Of a stretch of 64,000 bases of DNA, positions 1 through 11,536 are shown in pieces. The position numbers were made by a program, and so were the translations under genes. The notes beneath the pieces are model-generated. The model was not told the origin of the DNA. It was given only the letters and a program-made list of their open reading frames with translations, and ran no database searches. Source of the DNA: Eretmocerus hayati (Eukaryota > Arthropoda > Insecta > Hymenoptera > Aphelinidae). Location: contig CM056742.1 of the NCBI GenBank assembly GCA_029851415.1, positions 87,286,748 through 87,350,747 of the forward strand. The letters run 5' to 3'. Every line of letters starts with the position of its first letter. Position 1 is the first letter of the stretch.

Positions 1-489
1 TATTATATTTTTGTCATCCAGAAACGATGTAGGGGGTGCCCGTAAGTCTAAACGAAAATTGGTAAATAAGTGCCACCCTATAATATATTTATATATATAT
101 GTGTGTGTCGGATCAGTATATCTCGGCGAATCAGCGCGCACGACCCCCGCGGATCTTTTCGCCAATTCTTGACATGAAAGGAGGCACCCAAAATAGTACT
201 TCCCCAGAGTTTCAGCCCCCTGGAAAATTTTTTACGCCCGCTAAAATGTTTTGAAGTTTGAAAATAGTAGATTTCGCACCGAAATTATGGGGTTGTAGCT
301 CGCTTCTGAGCAATTGATTTTCGGCCTGAGCCGCAGGCGAAGGTCGAAATAATCGCTCGGGAGCGAGGAACCTCATGGACGAGTTACGAATACTATTTTT
401 TACAATTTTGTAAGCGCCCAAACATCGGAAAATTGCAAAAGAGGCCTCTTCTGGCGTTTCTTAAAAATAACTGCCATATTGACCAGAAA

Positions 490-1860
490 CATCGTAGCGA
501 GGCGTGCGAGGTCGCATTCTCTTCGTTCTGATGTCAACTTTTAGAAAAAAAATATGCAAGACTCTCGAAACCAAATGCGTTCAGTCTACACGACGATACG
601 TAAAGTCACTTTTTCTCGGTTGTTAAACTATTTTGAAATGGACGCTTTTCCGACGCATCTGAATCTTTTTCCATCCAACTCAAATGGTTTCTTTTTGTCT
701 TGGGAAACACTACAATTTGCGTCTTCGCACGTCCAAATCGGAACATTTTGGCCTGAGTTATGTCCAGATGGTGAGTTATCGAAAAATGCCCAATTTGTCA
801 AGCTCGCCAAATCCATCCCCCTCCACCAATCGACTTGAAACTTGAGAAGGATGTTCTTCCAAGTGTCCCAAACATGTGGAGAAAATTTCGCGCTGTGTTT
901 CGGCCCTCCGTTGGTCCTATCAATTTCACAAACACCCTCATTTTTGCGGATTTTCGTGTATTTTTCGAAGCGGTTGTCGCTCTCTTCCTGCCCATGCGCA
1001 CATCTGTACTGCTCCCGGAGTATCCTCAATTGATAACTCTTGCAATTTCCTCCAAAATGACCTCTTGACGAAGTCTTTTTGATTTAACTGAACCAGAAAT
1101 CCAGCTATTTTAAGGCAGGAAGAAATCACGACTACCCAAATGGCAAGCCTCGTCCACTTCTTGTCACCCTGGAAACCTGTGAGTCTAGGTACTTTCGGGA
1201 CTCCGAGCTTTTTCCTTCCTTAGAATAGCAAGATCTCTGGTTCAATTGCATCAAAAATACTTAGTCAAGGGGTCATTTTGTTGAAAATTGCAAGGGCTAT
1301 CAATTGAAGATACTCCCGGAGCAGTACAGATGTGCGCATGCGCAAGAAGAGAGCGGCAACCGCTTCAAAAATTACGCGAAAATCCGCAAAAACGAGGGTG
1401 TTTGTAGAATTCATAGGTCCAATGGAAGGCCGAAACACAGCGCGAAATCTTTCTACGTGTTTGGGACACTTGAAAGAAAATCTTTGTCAGGTTTTGAGTC
1501 GATTGGTGGAGGGCGATAGTTTTGGCGAGCTTGACAAATTGGGCATTTTTCGATAACTCACCATCTTCTAATGGATATAACTCGGGCCAAAATCATCCGA
1601 TTCGGACGTGCAAGAACGCAAATTGTAGGGTTTCCCAAGACGAAAAAAATAATCAAGTAAGATGGAAAAAGATTCAGACCCGTTTGAAAAGCGTCCATTT
1701 CAGAATGGTCTAAAAATCGAGAAAAAGTGACTCTACGTATCGTCGTGTAGACTGAATGCATTTGGTTTCGATAGTCTTGCATATTTCCTTTCTAAAAGTT
1801 GACATCAGAACGGAGAGAATGCGATCTCGCACGCCTCGCTACAATGTTTCTGGCCAATAA
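490..1860. repeat. Long imperfect palindrome A
   Basis: The stretch 490-1130 matches the reverse complement of 1195-1860, leaving a ~65-bp spacer. Corresponding landmarks are GCAAGACT(C/A)TCGAAACCAAATG near 556 and 1780, GGAGCAGTACAGATGTGC near 1320 with its complement near 1010, and the AAAATGACC block near 1055 and 1270. Arms have diverged by many substitutions, so it is not recent. Several overlapping open frames here mirror each other on opposite strands, as palindromes produce, and none resembles a protein. Confidence 0.85.
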
Positions 1861-3930
1861 GGCAATTTTCGCTTTCTCTAAAGAGAAAGCTTTGATTTCA
1901 CCCCAACAAAAATTTGATCAAATTTTTCCCTAAATCCAACATTTTCTTCAACAAAATATCGTTTATCTGAAAAGGGCTTAGACCATCCTTTTCCTTTCGC
2001 CAAACTCTATCGATTGTAGGTAACACTTTTCCTTATTATAGCCTTCCAAATCTTTTGGAGACTCATCTTTGCGCCTCATTGTTCGTGTGTGTATGTGTGT
2101 GTGTGTGTTGTTTCATCTCGAACGCGCTTTCTCCTTTACTGTTCACCAGATCAACTTTTGGCTTTCTACAAGTTGTAGAGAATCAAGTTCTCGAGGGCCC
2201 AGTGATTTGTCAGCTTCCGGCTCCCAGTCAAATTTGATCCATTCGCTTTTTAAAGGAAATTTGCTCAAAGTTCCACTCTTAATACATAAATATCTCTTTC
2301 TAATACACTCTTATCCTAATTTCGGTCACCGAAGCTACCTTATTTTCTGCTTGATCTATCGATTGGTTAACACCGAAATTTCATTTCATCTTGACATAAC
2401 TCAAATTTACAAATGAATCAAAATTTCCATCAATAACTCAATTTTAATCATGTTCAAACCCACTGAATCCAAATTCCGTCTCAACCAAATGATAGACATT
2501 ATCTAATAAATGTCAGTTTGAGAGGTCCAAATCGCTCTAGAAATCTTCCTGAAAAGAGTAACGCAAGAAATAATAGAACATTTTTATTGATATTCACTTC
2601 TTCCTGGTAACTTCCTCTACGACCCATTGATTCCAATTTTAATGACCTTAAGGCATATATTCATTTAATTCTGAATCGATTGGTTGATACCAAATCTCTT
2701 TGAAATTTGTGAAACATTTTTCAAATTGAGTTTTTATCTCAAAAAATGAAAATGTTCACCAAAAACTACCATTTTATCATCTTTTAGCCCACCTTATCAG
2801 AATTTCTTCTCAACCAATCGATTCAGAATTAAATTGATATATAACTTTAGGTTATCAAAATTGAAATCAATGGGTCGTGGAGGAAGTTACGAGGAAAAAG
2901 TGAATATTAATAAAAATGTTCTGCTATTTTTTGCGTTACTATTTTGAGGAAGATTCTTAGAGCTATTTGGACCACTTCAACTGACATTTTTTAGATGACC
3001 TTCATCATTTGGTTGAGACGGAATTTGAATTTAGTGGGTTCGATTTTTTCGGAAATTTGAGGTATCTGAAGAAGAAATGAAATTTCAGTATTAACCAACC
3101 GATAGATCAAGCAGAGAAAAACGTAGTTTAGGTGACCCAAATTAGGATAAGAATGTGTTAGAAAAAGATATACATGTAATAAAAAGTGGAAATTTGAGCA
3201 AATTTCCTTTAAAAAGCGAATGGATCAAATTTGACTGGGAGCCGAAAGCTGACAAATCACTGGGCCCTCGAGAACTTGATTCTCTACAACTTGTAGAAAG
3301 CCAAAAGTTGATCTGGTGAACAGTAAAGGAGAAAGCGCGTTCGAGATGAAACAACACACACACACACATACACACACGAACAATGAGACGCAAAGATGAG
3401 TCTCCAAAAGATTTGGAAGGCTATAATAAGGGAAAGTGTTACCTACAATCGATAGAGTTTGGCGAAAGAAAGAGGATGGTCTAAGCCCTTCTCAGATAGA
3501 CGATATTTTGTTGAAGAAAATGTTGGATTTCGGGAAATATTTGATCAAATTTTTGTTGGGGTGAAATCAAAGCTTTCTCTTTAGAGAAAGCAAAAATTGC
3601 CTTATTGGCCAGAAACATTGTAGCGAGGCGTGCGAGATCGCATTCTCTCCGTTCTGATGTCAACTTTTAGAAAGGAAATATGCAAGACTATCGAAACCAA
3701 ATGCGTTCAGTCTACACGACGATACGTAGAGTCACTTTTTCTCGATTTTTAGACCATTCTGAAATGGACGCTTTTCAAACGGGTCTGAATCTTTTTCCAT
3801 CTAACTTGATTATTTTTTTCGTCTTGGGAAACCCTACAATTTGCGTTCTTGCACGTCCGAATCGGATAATTTTAGCCCGAGTTATATCCATTAGAAGATG
3901 GTCAGTTATCGAAAAATGCTCAATTTTTCA
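1533..3930. repeat. Long palindrome B, centred near 2753, sharing an arm with palindrome A
   Basis: Positions 1533-2753 pair with 2754-3930 as an inverted repeat. The (TG)n tract at 2085-2109 is mirrored by (CA)n at 3356-3378, and CTGAATCGATTGGTTGA at 2681 by its complement at 2810. The outer ~300 bp (1533-1830 and 3590-3930) also match palindrome A, so one arm sequence occurs three times in alternating orientation. Mirror-image frames at 2069-2416 (+) and 3142-3393 (-) are artefacts of this symmetry and not genes. Confidence 0.85.
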
Positions 3931-4212
3931 AATCACTGGGCTCTCAGAAATTTTATTCTCTACAACTTGTGAAAAGCCAAAAGTTGAGAAGTTTCCAAAG
4001 CGACCTCTAGAAATCGATTCAGCCCTCCAAAATACGCATGGAAACGTTAGGCCACATGGAGGCGTGAGCCCGATATTCCACATATACCAGCTGTGAGTGC
4101 GACAAGGACGTGCGACAACACTTCCCGCTACTTCAACCTCCTTGTCGCACTCACGACTCATCGCGCTTCCGCGCCAAAATTTACATGGCGACAAAAAATC
4201 TAGGCACCCTAG

Positions 4213-4551
4213 ATATGTCTCCATTACAAGCCGCCATCATTATATATTTATGACAGTCTCTGTTGTGATGAATATGGATATGAAAATTTGGACCCAAAAG
4301 AAAGAGCGTTCATCAGAAGGAGATATCCAGAATTAGACGTGGAAAAAGTTATATTTCGACAAGTACAAAAGCAAGTCGACCAAAGTTCATGCGGTCTCTT
4401 CGCAACAGCTTACGCAATCACCATATGCTCCAAAAATGATCCCTCATTGACTAGGTATCACGGGAATTCAGAACAAGTAATGAGGAATCATCTTCTCAAA
4501 ATAATAAGATCAAGTGTAATAGAAGAATATCCAAAGGAAATTTGGATTTAA
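4213..4551 (+). pseudogene. Relic of a Ulp1/SENP-type (C48) cysteine protease, C-terminal part
   Basis: An open stretch read from ATA 4213 to the stop after 4551 carries two hallmarks of the Ulp1 fold: an IYDS segment where the family has its catalytic Asp, and Q-x-D-Q-S-S-C-G-L-F-A-T-A-Y-A, which matches the nucleophile-Cys motif with its upstream oxyanion Gln. The His-Trp segment expected ahead of YDS is absent, as is the N-terminal half, and no start codon fits. Ulp1-like peptidases cleave SUMO-type conjugates in cells and are often carried as accessory genes by large DNA transposons. The setting here, inside a TIR-bounded element, fits the second case. It is very likely non-functional. 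Confidence 0.7.
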
Positions 4552-5036
4552 TGAGATTTTTCTGTGATGAGAATCTTATCGAGTGATCGATAATCCTGAT
4601 AATTTTCAATTCATATAGTCATTGTGACAATGTACCATATTTTCGAGGAATATCTGTTTATGAGATTCATATTCATTTAAATCGAATGAAGATATATAAC
4701 AAGTATAATGTACTATTGATTGTGATGTAAACAGAAACTTCCCATGTCATTTTCCATCCAAATTCAGGATGATAATGGTTGAGTGATTCAAGTTATTTTC
4801 ATATTACGCTTGGAGAAAGCATTCTCCTAATCACTTTTAGCAGCGTATTTCAAAAAACGCTGGAGAACGCTTTTTTTCAAACTTCAAAAAAATCTAGCGG
4901 GCGTAAAAAATTTTTTAGGGGGCTGAAACTGTGGGGAAGTACTATTTTTGGTGCCTACCCTTATGTAAAACATTGGCGGAAAGATCCGCGGGGGTCGTGC
5001 GCAAGGATTTGCTGAAATATACTGATCTGACCCATA

Positions 5037-5500
5037 TATGAGCATAAAACACTCATCAGGATCTGCAAGCTGCTGGTTTTGTTCGTACCACAGGACTCGA
5101 TGGGCCTCCTAATTAAGCCATACGGTATCAGAGCCAGACACCCCCACTCTACACCCGTCTGGAGATCCATGGTCTACATGGGTTGAAATGTAGGTGAATG
5201 ACCTTGCATCCTCCTCTCCGAGGTCAATGATCTTCCCCCTCCCCCTGTCTGGCCGTCAGAATGACGGCCCCTGCTACTGGCACTATATCGCCAATACGGT
5301 GCAATCTCCGTGGGAGATATCTCACAAGTCCTGTAATTCGATACTATCCCACTATCCTCAAGTCAAACGAATCACCGATCATTTCCCAGCCAAGTGAGCA
5401 GACTCACTCGAGAAGTTGATAACGATTTAACTAATATTCGATGGCTATTTACTGATCATACATTCAACGAGAACGTCCGAAGTCGAACAGTTTTTCTTAC
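5037..5500. other. Spacer between composite element and LEO1-like exon
   Basis: No domain, repeat or RNA gene recognised. If the LEO1-like exon belongs to a host gene, this stretch is the start of the intron that follows it on the minus strand, and the 106-5036 element would lie in the same intron. Confidence 0.4.
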
Positions 5501-5827
5501 ATCTTCAACCACATCAGTTTCAGTCTTCTCTTCAGATGGATCCCTGCTCCTACTCAGACTCTTGCTGCGGCAGTGATCTCCCTCGACAGCGGGGCTCCTA
5601 CCGCCTCTCTTGATTTGCTCCTCACTATCGGCATCGCTACTAATATCACTAGCGTCGCCAAAAAGAGCATCAGCCGTAGGAGGTTCATGAAGTAACTGGC
5701 TTGCTTTCTGGATTTCATCATCTGGTTCTGAATCAGAATCTACAAGTAGACTTTGCTTCATCTTTGCTATTTGTTCACCTTCAAAATCGGATGGGCGGCC
5801 TTCAAGACCTCCTTCCATATCATCTAT
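5501..5827 (-). CDS. Internal exon of a LEO1-like (Paf1 complex) gene
   Basis: The minus strand has a 109-codon exon between an acceptor (TTCCATTCCAG at 5838-5828) and a consensus donor (GTAAGA starting at 5500), phase 0 at both sides. The product is strongly acidic and Ser/Asp-rich, with ALFGDASDISSDADSEEQ near its middle followed by a Ser/Arg-rich tail. The LFGDA-x-DISSD block is what I recall just ahead of the conserved core of LEO1, the Paf1-complex subunit that associates with elongating RNA polymerase II. The conserved core itself would be the next exon and is not found down to base 1, and no preceding exon is recognised up to 13.7 kb. This is therefore either one exon of a gene with very large, transposon-filled introns or an orphaned gene fragment. 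Confidence 0.65.
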
Positions 5828-6927
5828 CTGGAATGGAATTGACACAATTAGAGCCTCGTTATGGGGAGTCATTATGAGCGGACGGATGATACAGCCACAC
5901 AGAAAGAATCGGATTCGTTATTCCCACGTCCCGAAGGTCGCTCAATCTGTCGATACATACTCAAGAATCTGATTTCTTCAGTAATTGTCGAGGAATCCGG
6001 ATTTGGGTGTCTCACTATGCTATGCGTAGATTTCGGGCGTCGCGCAGTATTGGAGAAGAACGGACACGGAATAATATTGATTGTCTCGTGAAAACAGTCG
6101 ATTTCGGGACTCTTCAATCGGTCATTATATAGCTTTCTCTATTAAATGTCTAAGTTTCCTAATTCCTGTTCCACGAGATGCCTCCTAGCAGTCCGTGGGC
6201 GTACCATTCTCCAGAACGCAGATATCTGCAGGGAATCGACCATGAAAGTGGTTTTATCCGAAGGCAGGACATTTTAGGCTGAAATTTGGGATGGACAAAA
6301 TCGCAGAACTATTTCGTCCAGGGAATCCAAATCATTGCAACTCTTTCCGGTGTATAAAATTCAAATGCAAGAAAACGCCAATTTGGGGGGGGGGGGGGAG
6401 GTTCACATCAAATCACGTACTTGCAAGTTCTTTGAAACTTCTTGCAATCATTTCCAGTGAGACATGAAGATTCAGACGGTATTATACCTATTGTTTCACG
6501 AGTCAACCAAGAATCTTGATCTGAATCAAGGTTCCGCGACTTCTGGAGAAAGAGGACATTGCTACCAAGGCCCAGGAGAATCAATTCTACTCGAGTTCCC
6601 ACGACCCTCTACCTATATCGATCATGAGTGATGCAAGAAACGAGATTTGAATCTGGGTTCCGAGAGTCCTGCAAATAATGCACATCGTTGGAATGTAATG
6701 TGTTGTTAACTACCTATCGTTCGCACCCAGAAAGAGTTCTGTATATTGCCACGGATCTTCACAGTGACTATGCTCAAATCTGTAATCCTCATTAACTGAA
6801 TCACTGTCTGTCTTCCACGATGCTCCACAATTTGTGCATCGGATGTTTAAGCTTAGTTATGTGAAAGACTATTGAGATCTGGTGCGCACGTAACATAAGA
6901 ATGTAGTCAAAGGACCCCGCCATAAAT
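5828..6927. other. AT-rich spacer, probable intron; one homopolymer
   Basis: Nothing coding is recognised. A run of 14 G lies at 6385-6398. Short open frames on both strands lack domains and consensus splice contexts that I could join to the neighbouring exon. Confidence 0.4.
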
Positions 6928-7854
6928 CATGGGATTTTGGGTTTCAGTTAATTCTGTCCGTTTGGTAGATGAACGATGGAGTGTAACGAGCTAAATGAAA
7001 GTCTCAATGGGCGCAAGGACCGACAACGTATCGTTTTTGAGTAATTGTGACAAAAGTTGCCCGAGTTGCAAGCTAAAATCAGGTTATGCCATGTTTACAA
7101 GGAGCGCTACGCAACCGAACTCCTTGTCAGTTTGTTCATTTTTCATTCTGAGAGATCCACGATATGTTCGCAAAAGGGTTGGTAAGTAATTCGAGATTAT
7201 GTACCCTCCGCTCTTCTAAGATTGCATTGAGGAGTAGTCGAACATCGCTTGAGTTTGGAAGAGCGAATGGAGGGATTGTCTGCGAGACTAACAAAGATGT
7301 GATATACCTCGCCCTTGCCTAGAAAAGTACTCAAAGAAGAGCTTTTGAAATAGGTTTCTCATAATCAACAGATTCTACCAATACCTGCCTGAGCAAGCAT
7401 CTTATGCGAAATACCAGTTCCCTTTGATAGATCGATTTACTGAACTCCCGAGAACATTTTTCAGCACTCATTTCCTATCGATGCGTGCGGCATTCGTTGA
7501 ATACCTGCAAATCTTTGACTAGAACATGGTTACTTTTTTCGAGGAGCTCTCTGTGGGAGAGCTTCTCCAAAGCTTTTCTTTTGATGCATTACTGAACAAG
7601 TGCGAGCTACTTCACAGTTCTGCTGGACCTACGCCGACAGTCCCTCCAACTTCTTCCTCCCGAACTCGAGCGATTTTGGGCTATTCTCATTTTGAAGGTC
7701 TTCGGAAAGCGAAGGTGAAAAAATATCGAACAACTAATGAACTCCTTTGCAAATATATTGCGGGTCTCACAAGATGGGAGATGAACGAAGTAACAAGGAG
7801 TTCGAGTGCAACGCGCATCTTGTAAACATCGCATGCATAACCCTACTTTAGTTT

Positions 7855-9371
7855 CAGGGTGTCTAGCAAAATCCTATCGAGAATTTCCAGGTTTTTTCCA
7901 GGTTTTCCAGGTCCCAAAACATGATTTTTCCAGGTTCATTTTTGGAAAGAAAAAACTGCCTGTACTCAATTACAGTTCTTGAGATCAAAATGTATTGTGT
8001 CAAAATAATATATGACTGTACATAGCTGTACATAGGGAGTATACATTTATAATGCAATTTAAAATTTTCCTCGTTCACTCGCGCATGACTGATCTTATCC
8101 AGACGCAAGAACCTCGTTTCTTGTACGTTATTCTTCTCATCATCGGAATCTTGTCATTCATCAGGAATAAATTAACTCGACAAAATGGGAGATATTGAAT
8201 GAACCCTCATGGTATATTTCGACCCAATGTTCGGAACAAATTTTTGAATCAAATTGGAGTGATCAAATATTTCAACACCATATTATATTTATATATTTGC
8301 GTCTGAACTGAAAAGTTATACACTGGTAAAAATCGATTCTGTTTCACGAGATCAATATCATTCTTCATCATCTTCGTCATCAACATGCAAAACCCGCATC
8401 ATTTTCGAGTAACACGCCGTGATATACGTCCGAAACTACCGTTTCCATATGCTACAAGGCCAGTATCTTAGAAATGACGCATTCCTGAGAAAAGAACACC
8501 GAGATACAGATCGGAACTTTCTCAAAAGGAGTAACAAAAAAAGTATTCTTGTAAAATTTAGATTGAGCGCATCATTCTCGAGTTACACGCCAAGGTAGGT
8601 TCGAAACTACCGTTCCACATCTTGCAAGGCCAGTATCTCAAAAATGACGCATTCATGAGAAAAAACACTCGAATACGAATTGAAAGATCTTAAGAAGATA
8701 AACGAAAAAGTATTCCTATAAAATTTCGATTAAGCGCATTGTTTTTGAGTTTTTGGCGAAAAATCGTCATTTCACCCCCTTTTCAACAGAAATCGACATT
8801 TTACCCCCAAATTTTCCAATTTTGAACAGACCTAGAATGCCCACCTCAACGCTATTTCAATCTACGCTGAAAAAGCTTTCAAATAAACATATGGTGGGCA
8901 CTGGAGCACGACGGACATATACGACCTCAAAATTAATTATTTAAAAAATTCATAGCTCTGGTTTGAACAAACGCACAATGCCCACCTGGGGCGGGAAATT
9001 TTTAGGAAAATACCCTCTACACATTGGTGTAGTCACCTAGCTGGAGCCCAACGAACCAACAAAAGGTCCACCGGAGACCGGACTATTCAGCCGTTCACGC
9101 GGCGAACGGCCGTGGCTAAGTTGTTGCTGTCTTTCGATGCGCTTGGGCGATCGATCAAAATCACGCGGGGGTCAGATTTTTGATGCTTTTATTCTCAATT
9201 GCAGAGTAGACCGTTCGCCGTTTATTCAAAAATCCAGGTTTTGCGTCCGAAACTTAGAAATTTTAGGTTTTTGTGCTCAGAATGAGCGTATTTCCAGGTT
9301 TTCCAGGTACTAAATTTTTTTCCAGGTTTTTTCCAGGTTTTCCAGGTTTTCCAGGTTCGCTAGACACCCTG
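7855..9371. mobile_element. 1,517-bp DNA transposon with CAGGGTGTCTAGC termini and 5-bp AGTTT target duplication
   Basis: The element starts CAGGGTGTCTAGC (7855) and ends GCTAGACACCCTG (9371), a perfect 13-bp inverted repeat. AGTTT lies directly outside both ends (7850-7854 and 9372-9376). Multiple TTTTCCAGGT words occur just inside both termini (7889-7945, 9292-9355). The opposite arm of the host palindrome preserves an unoccupied version of this site (near 7070-7083) with a single copy of the flank, which supports both the boundaries and the 5-bp duplication. No transposase is encoded. The CAGGG end recalls hAT elements, but those usually duplicate 8 bp, so the assignment stays open. Confidence 0.85.
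8396..8750. repeat. Two tandem copies of a ~170-bp unit
   Basis: Units begin GCATCATT(T/C)TCGAGT at 8396 and 8569, with the start of a third (GCATTGTTTTTGAGT) at 8736. Shared internal words include AAGGCCAGTATCT, AATGACGCATTC and AAAGTATTC. The array lies inside the 7855-9371 transposon. Confidence 0.8.
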
Positions 9372-9525
9372 AGTTTGCAAGCCCAGGCAACTTTCATCAC
9401 GAATCACTAAAAAGTGATACGTTGTCGGTCTTTGCGTCCATGGAGACTTTTATTCAGCTCGTTGCAATCTATCTTTGGATCACCAAACGGACAGGATTAG
9501 CTGAAACCCAGAATCCTGTATTTTC

Positions 9526-10545
9526 GAGGAATGTCAATCCATCTTGCAGTTGAACACTCTCGAAGTATGCGTTTGAAGTTTGAATAGGTATTATGCAGTA
9601 TGCAGTATTATTACCTCCCGGTGAAAACGTTAGGAGAAATTGGATGGAAATGAAAGCTCGTCATCCTTGGATTTCTTTGGTCTAACCTTCAAGTTATATA
9701 ATTATAAGTAGCAGAGTAATATAGGGTCTAAGTCAATCATCTCCGGCGACTTAGACCTTCGCCAGGAAGCGGCTACTCCTGGAGCTCCCCCGACCCCAGG
9801 TCCCAGCAACCCCCTGCACAAAGTGTTCTTAGTTCACGTGGAGCGCACCAGGAAATAGCTTCTCCGTGAACACTCCCGCGTCCCCCAGCGCCCCTCTGCA
9901 TCAAGTACCCCTCCAGGATCTCTCAAGGTCATCATTTCCAAGGTTCGCCATCACCGAATCTCTCAATTCAATGGCACATTTGTCATTTCATAAATATTCA
10001 TTCCTTGATACGTTCTTTCAACAAAAGTATTCCGAAGCACAGGATCTAATACTTGATTCGAAAATTCCCTGCTCTTCTTCGGTAGAGTCTTTCAGTTCCT
10101 TTAGTATTCACATGAACAACTCTTATACATCCTTTCTCGAATCGTCTTTTTAACATGGACCTATATTGCTTAATATTGGAAACATTGCAATATACAGTTT
10201 CTCTGGAATTGAAACTTCCTAGTAAGTTTTTCAAATCTGGACAGTTTATCTGAGGGACATCATACAATGGTTTTTTTCTTTCGATCTACGTCAATGCTCT
10301 TTATCTCTTCAATTTCTTCCAGATAAAAATTTTCCACACTCTATACAATCCCATACTTCTTATCACCCTTTCTACTTCTTACACAAGCTCCATCAGCTTG
10401 TGAAAGATTTTCCCCATACATTGTTTTAGTGCATGATCAATTAACTCTTTGGTTATATAGGTTTCATCTCATAATTCGGAAGGTAATGAATTATCGTTAT
10501 CAACAATATTAATATCAGCTCTACAGTTCAGCAAAGTCCATACTA
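9526..10545. other. Spacer with a short hairpin; no gene recognised
   Basis: GGTCTAAGTC near 9725 is followed ~13 bp later by its exact complement GACTTAGACC, a possible 10-bp stem. A Pro/Ser-rich frame at 9866-10153 (+) has no recognised domain and no ATG at its start. I see no tRNA or other RNA gene. Confidence 0.4.
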
Positions 10546-11536
10546 CACTGAAAAAACGAAACGGTACACTGTACCATCGCACAGTATCTATCATCTGCAC
10601 ACGGTAACTAGTACCGTGCAAAAGCAGGATTTGGCTCAATTATACGCGAAGGTAATGTTACTGTGCGCAAGTAAAAGATACTGCATGTCGGTGATAGTTA
10701 CTGTGCGAAAGTATCCTCAACCGTTTCGTTTCCTGGCTCGTGCACAGGAATGATGTCACTATGGCTCGATTCGCTCCGATATTTTTCTCGTTTCGGGCTC
10801 TTTGAATCGTTCCATAAGGATCTGATTGACATGCGAGACAGCTCTAGATCTTCACAATTAGAATCTCAACAACTTCCCCACTCACACTTACAAGTTTCGA
10901 GCGATGGTTTCCTCAAAAATGAAGGTCAGAAATAACATGGGCAAAATAGGCGCACGGTAAGGGGTTTCCTTCATTTTTGAGAGAAACTGTCACTCGAACT
11001 CTGTAAGAGTACGCGAGGAAGTGATTGGAATTTTAATCGTGAAGATCTTGAGCGTTCATACATGTCAATCATACCGTTATCGAAGAATTCACAGAGCCTG
11101 AAGCGAGAGAAATATCGGAGCGAGTCGAGGTAGAACGGCGGCGGCGGTTTGAGAGGTGACGGCGACGATTAATGCAAAAATTCCAACTTACTCCAATTTA
11201 CTCAATTTTGCTCGGATTCAGACTGACAAGAGCTCAAACTTTTCGTTTTGGAGAGTCCTACAAATGCCTTGCCTAGTGTTGCCACATCCGAGCTATGGTT
11301 TTTGAGCTGGATGCATGAAAAGACCGAACCGCCGACGGGACTGCCAAAATCGTACTCGCTCGCTACATCATTTTCGCCCCAGCCTCACCTGACCCGGCAG
11401 TAATGGTTATCGTCACGAAAGTGCTGTGTACTGTGGCGACGGTAACTATTACCTTCGCGAATGTATTTTTCACCTCCACGCACGGTTGAGGCTGGTGTAG
11501 CGCGAAGGTATCCTCAACCGTTTCGTTTCCTCAGTG
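10546..11536. mobile_element. 991-bp palindromic DNA element with CACTG termini, TA-flanked
   Basis: The left end reads CACTGAAAAAACGAAACGGT (10546) and the right end ACCGTTTCGTTTCCTCAGTG (to 11536), inverted repeats with two mismatches. TA lies immediately outside both ends. The same ACCGTTTCGTTTCCT block recurs internally near 10718, and GTAAC/GTACC words tied to GTGCG recur near both termini (10566-10710, 11400-11510). The middle (~10760-11130) is itself an inverted repeat centred near 10945, with GGCTCGATTCGCTCCGATAT mirrored near 11120. It is non-autonomous. CACTG ends suggest a CACTA/Chapaev-type family, but TA flanks would also suit a Tc1/mariner-type mechanism. Confidence 0.75.

Larger units (their letters stand above)
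106..5036. mobile_element. Composite inverted-repeat (fold-back) transposon with ~165-bp terminal inverted repeats
   Basis: Bases ~106-270 reappear as reverse complement at ~4866-5036. The shared blocks include a GATCAGTATAT-like outer end, CACGACCCCCGCGGATCTT, AATAGTACTTCCCCA and TTTTTTACGCCCGCTA, with scattered substitutions and small indels. Between the arms lie two adjoining long palindromes (490-1860 and 1533-3930) and a relic of a Ulp1-type protease (4213-4551). No transposase is visible, so the superfamily is unknown. I could not identify a target-site duplication because the outer ends run into AT-rich sequence. The protease relic suggests derivation from a larger DNA transposon that carried an accessory peptidase; that is inference. 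Confidence 0.7.
6928..9516. repeat. Decayed ~1.1-kb palindrome, interrupted by a transposon
   Basis: The sequence from ~6928 to ~7455 is the reverse complement of ~7465-7849 plus 9377-9516. Shared blocks are GGGTTTCAG(T/C)TAAT(T/C)CTGTCCGTTTGG at the outer ends, AAGGACCGACAACGTATC near 7017 mirrored near 9418, and CGAACTCCTTGT near 7118 mirrored near 7795. The centre is near 7460. The right arm is split by the 7855-9371 element. Arms are about 70-80% alike by eye. Open frames inside are mirror artefacts. Confidence 0.8.

Noticed and set aside
2069..3393. Mirror-image frames at 2069-2416 (+) and 3142-3393 (-) that look like a duplicated small protein
   Set aside because: They are the same sequence read from the two arms of palindrome B and include translated (TG)n; no domain or start context.
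9866..10153. Pro/Ser-rich 95-codon frame as a host exon
   Set aside because: No ATG at the start, no recognisable domain and no convincing donor.
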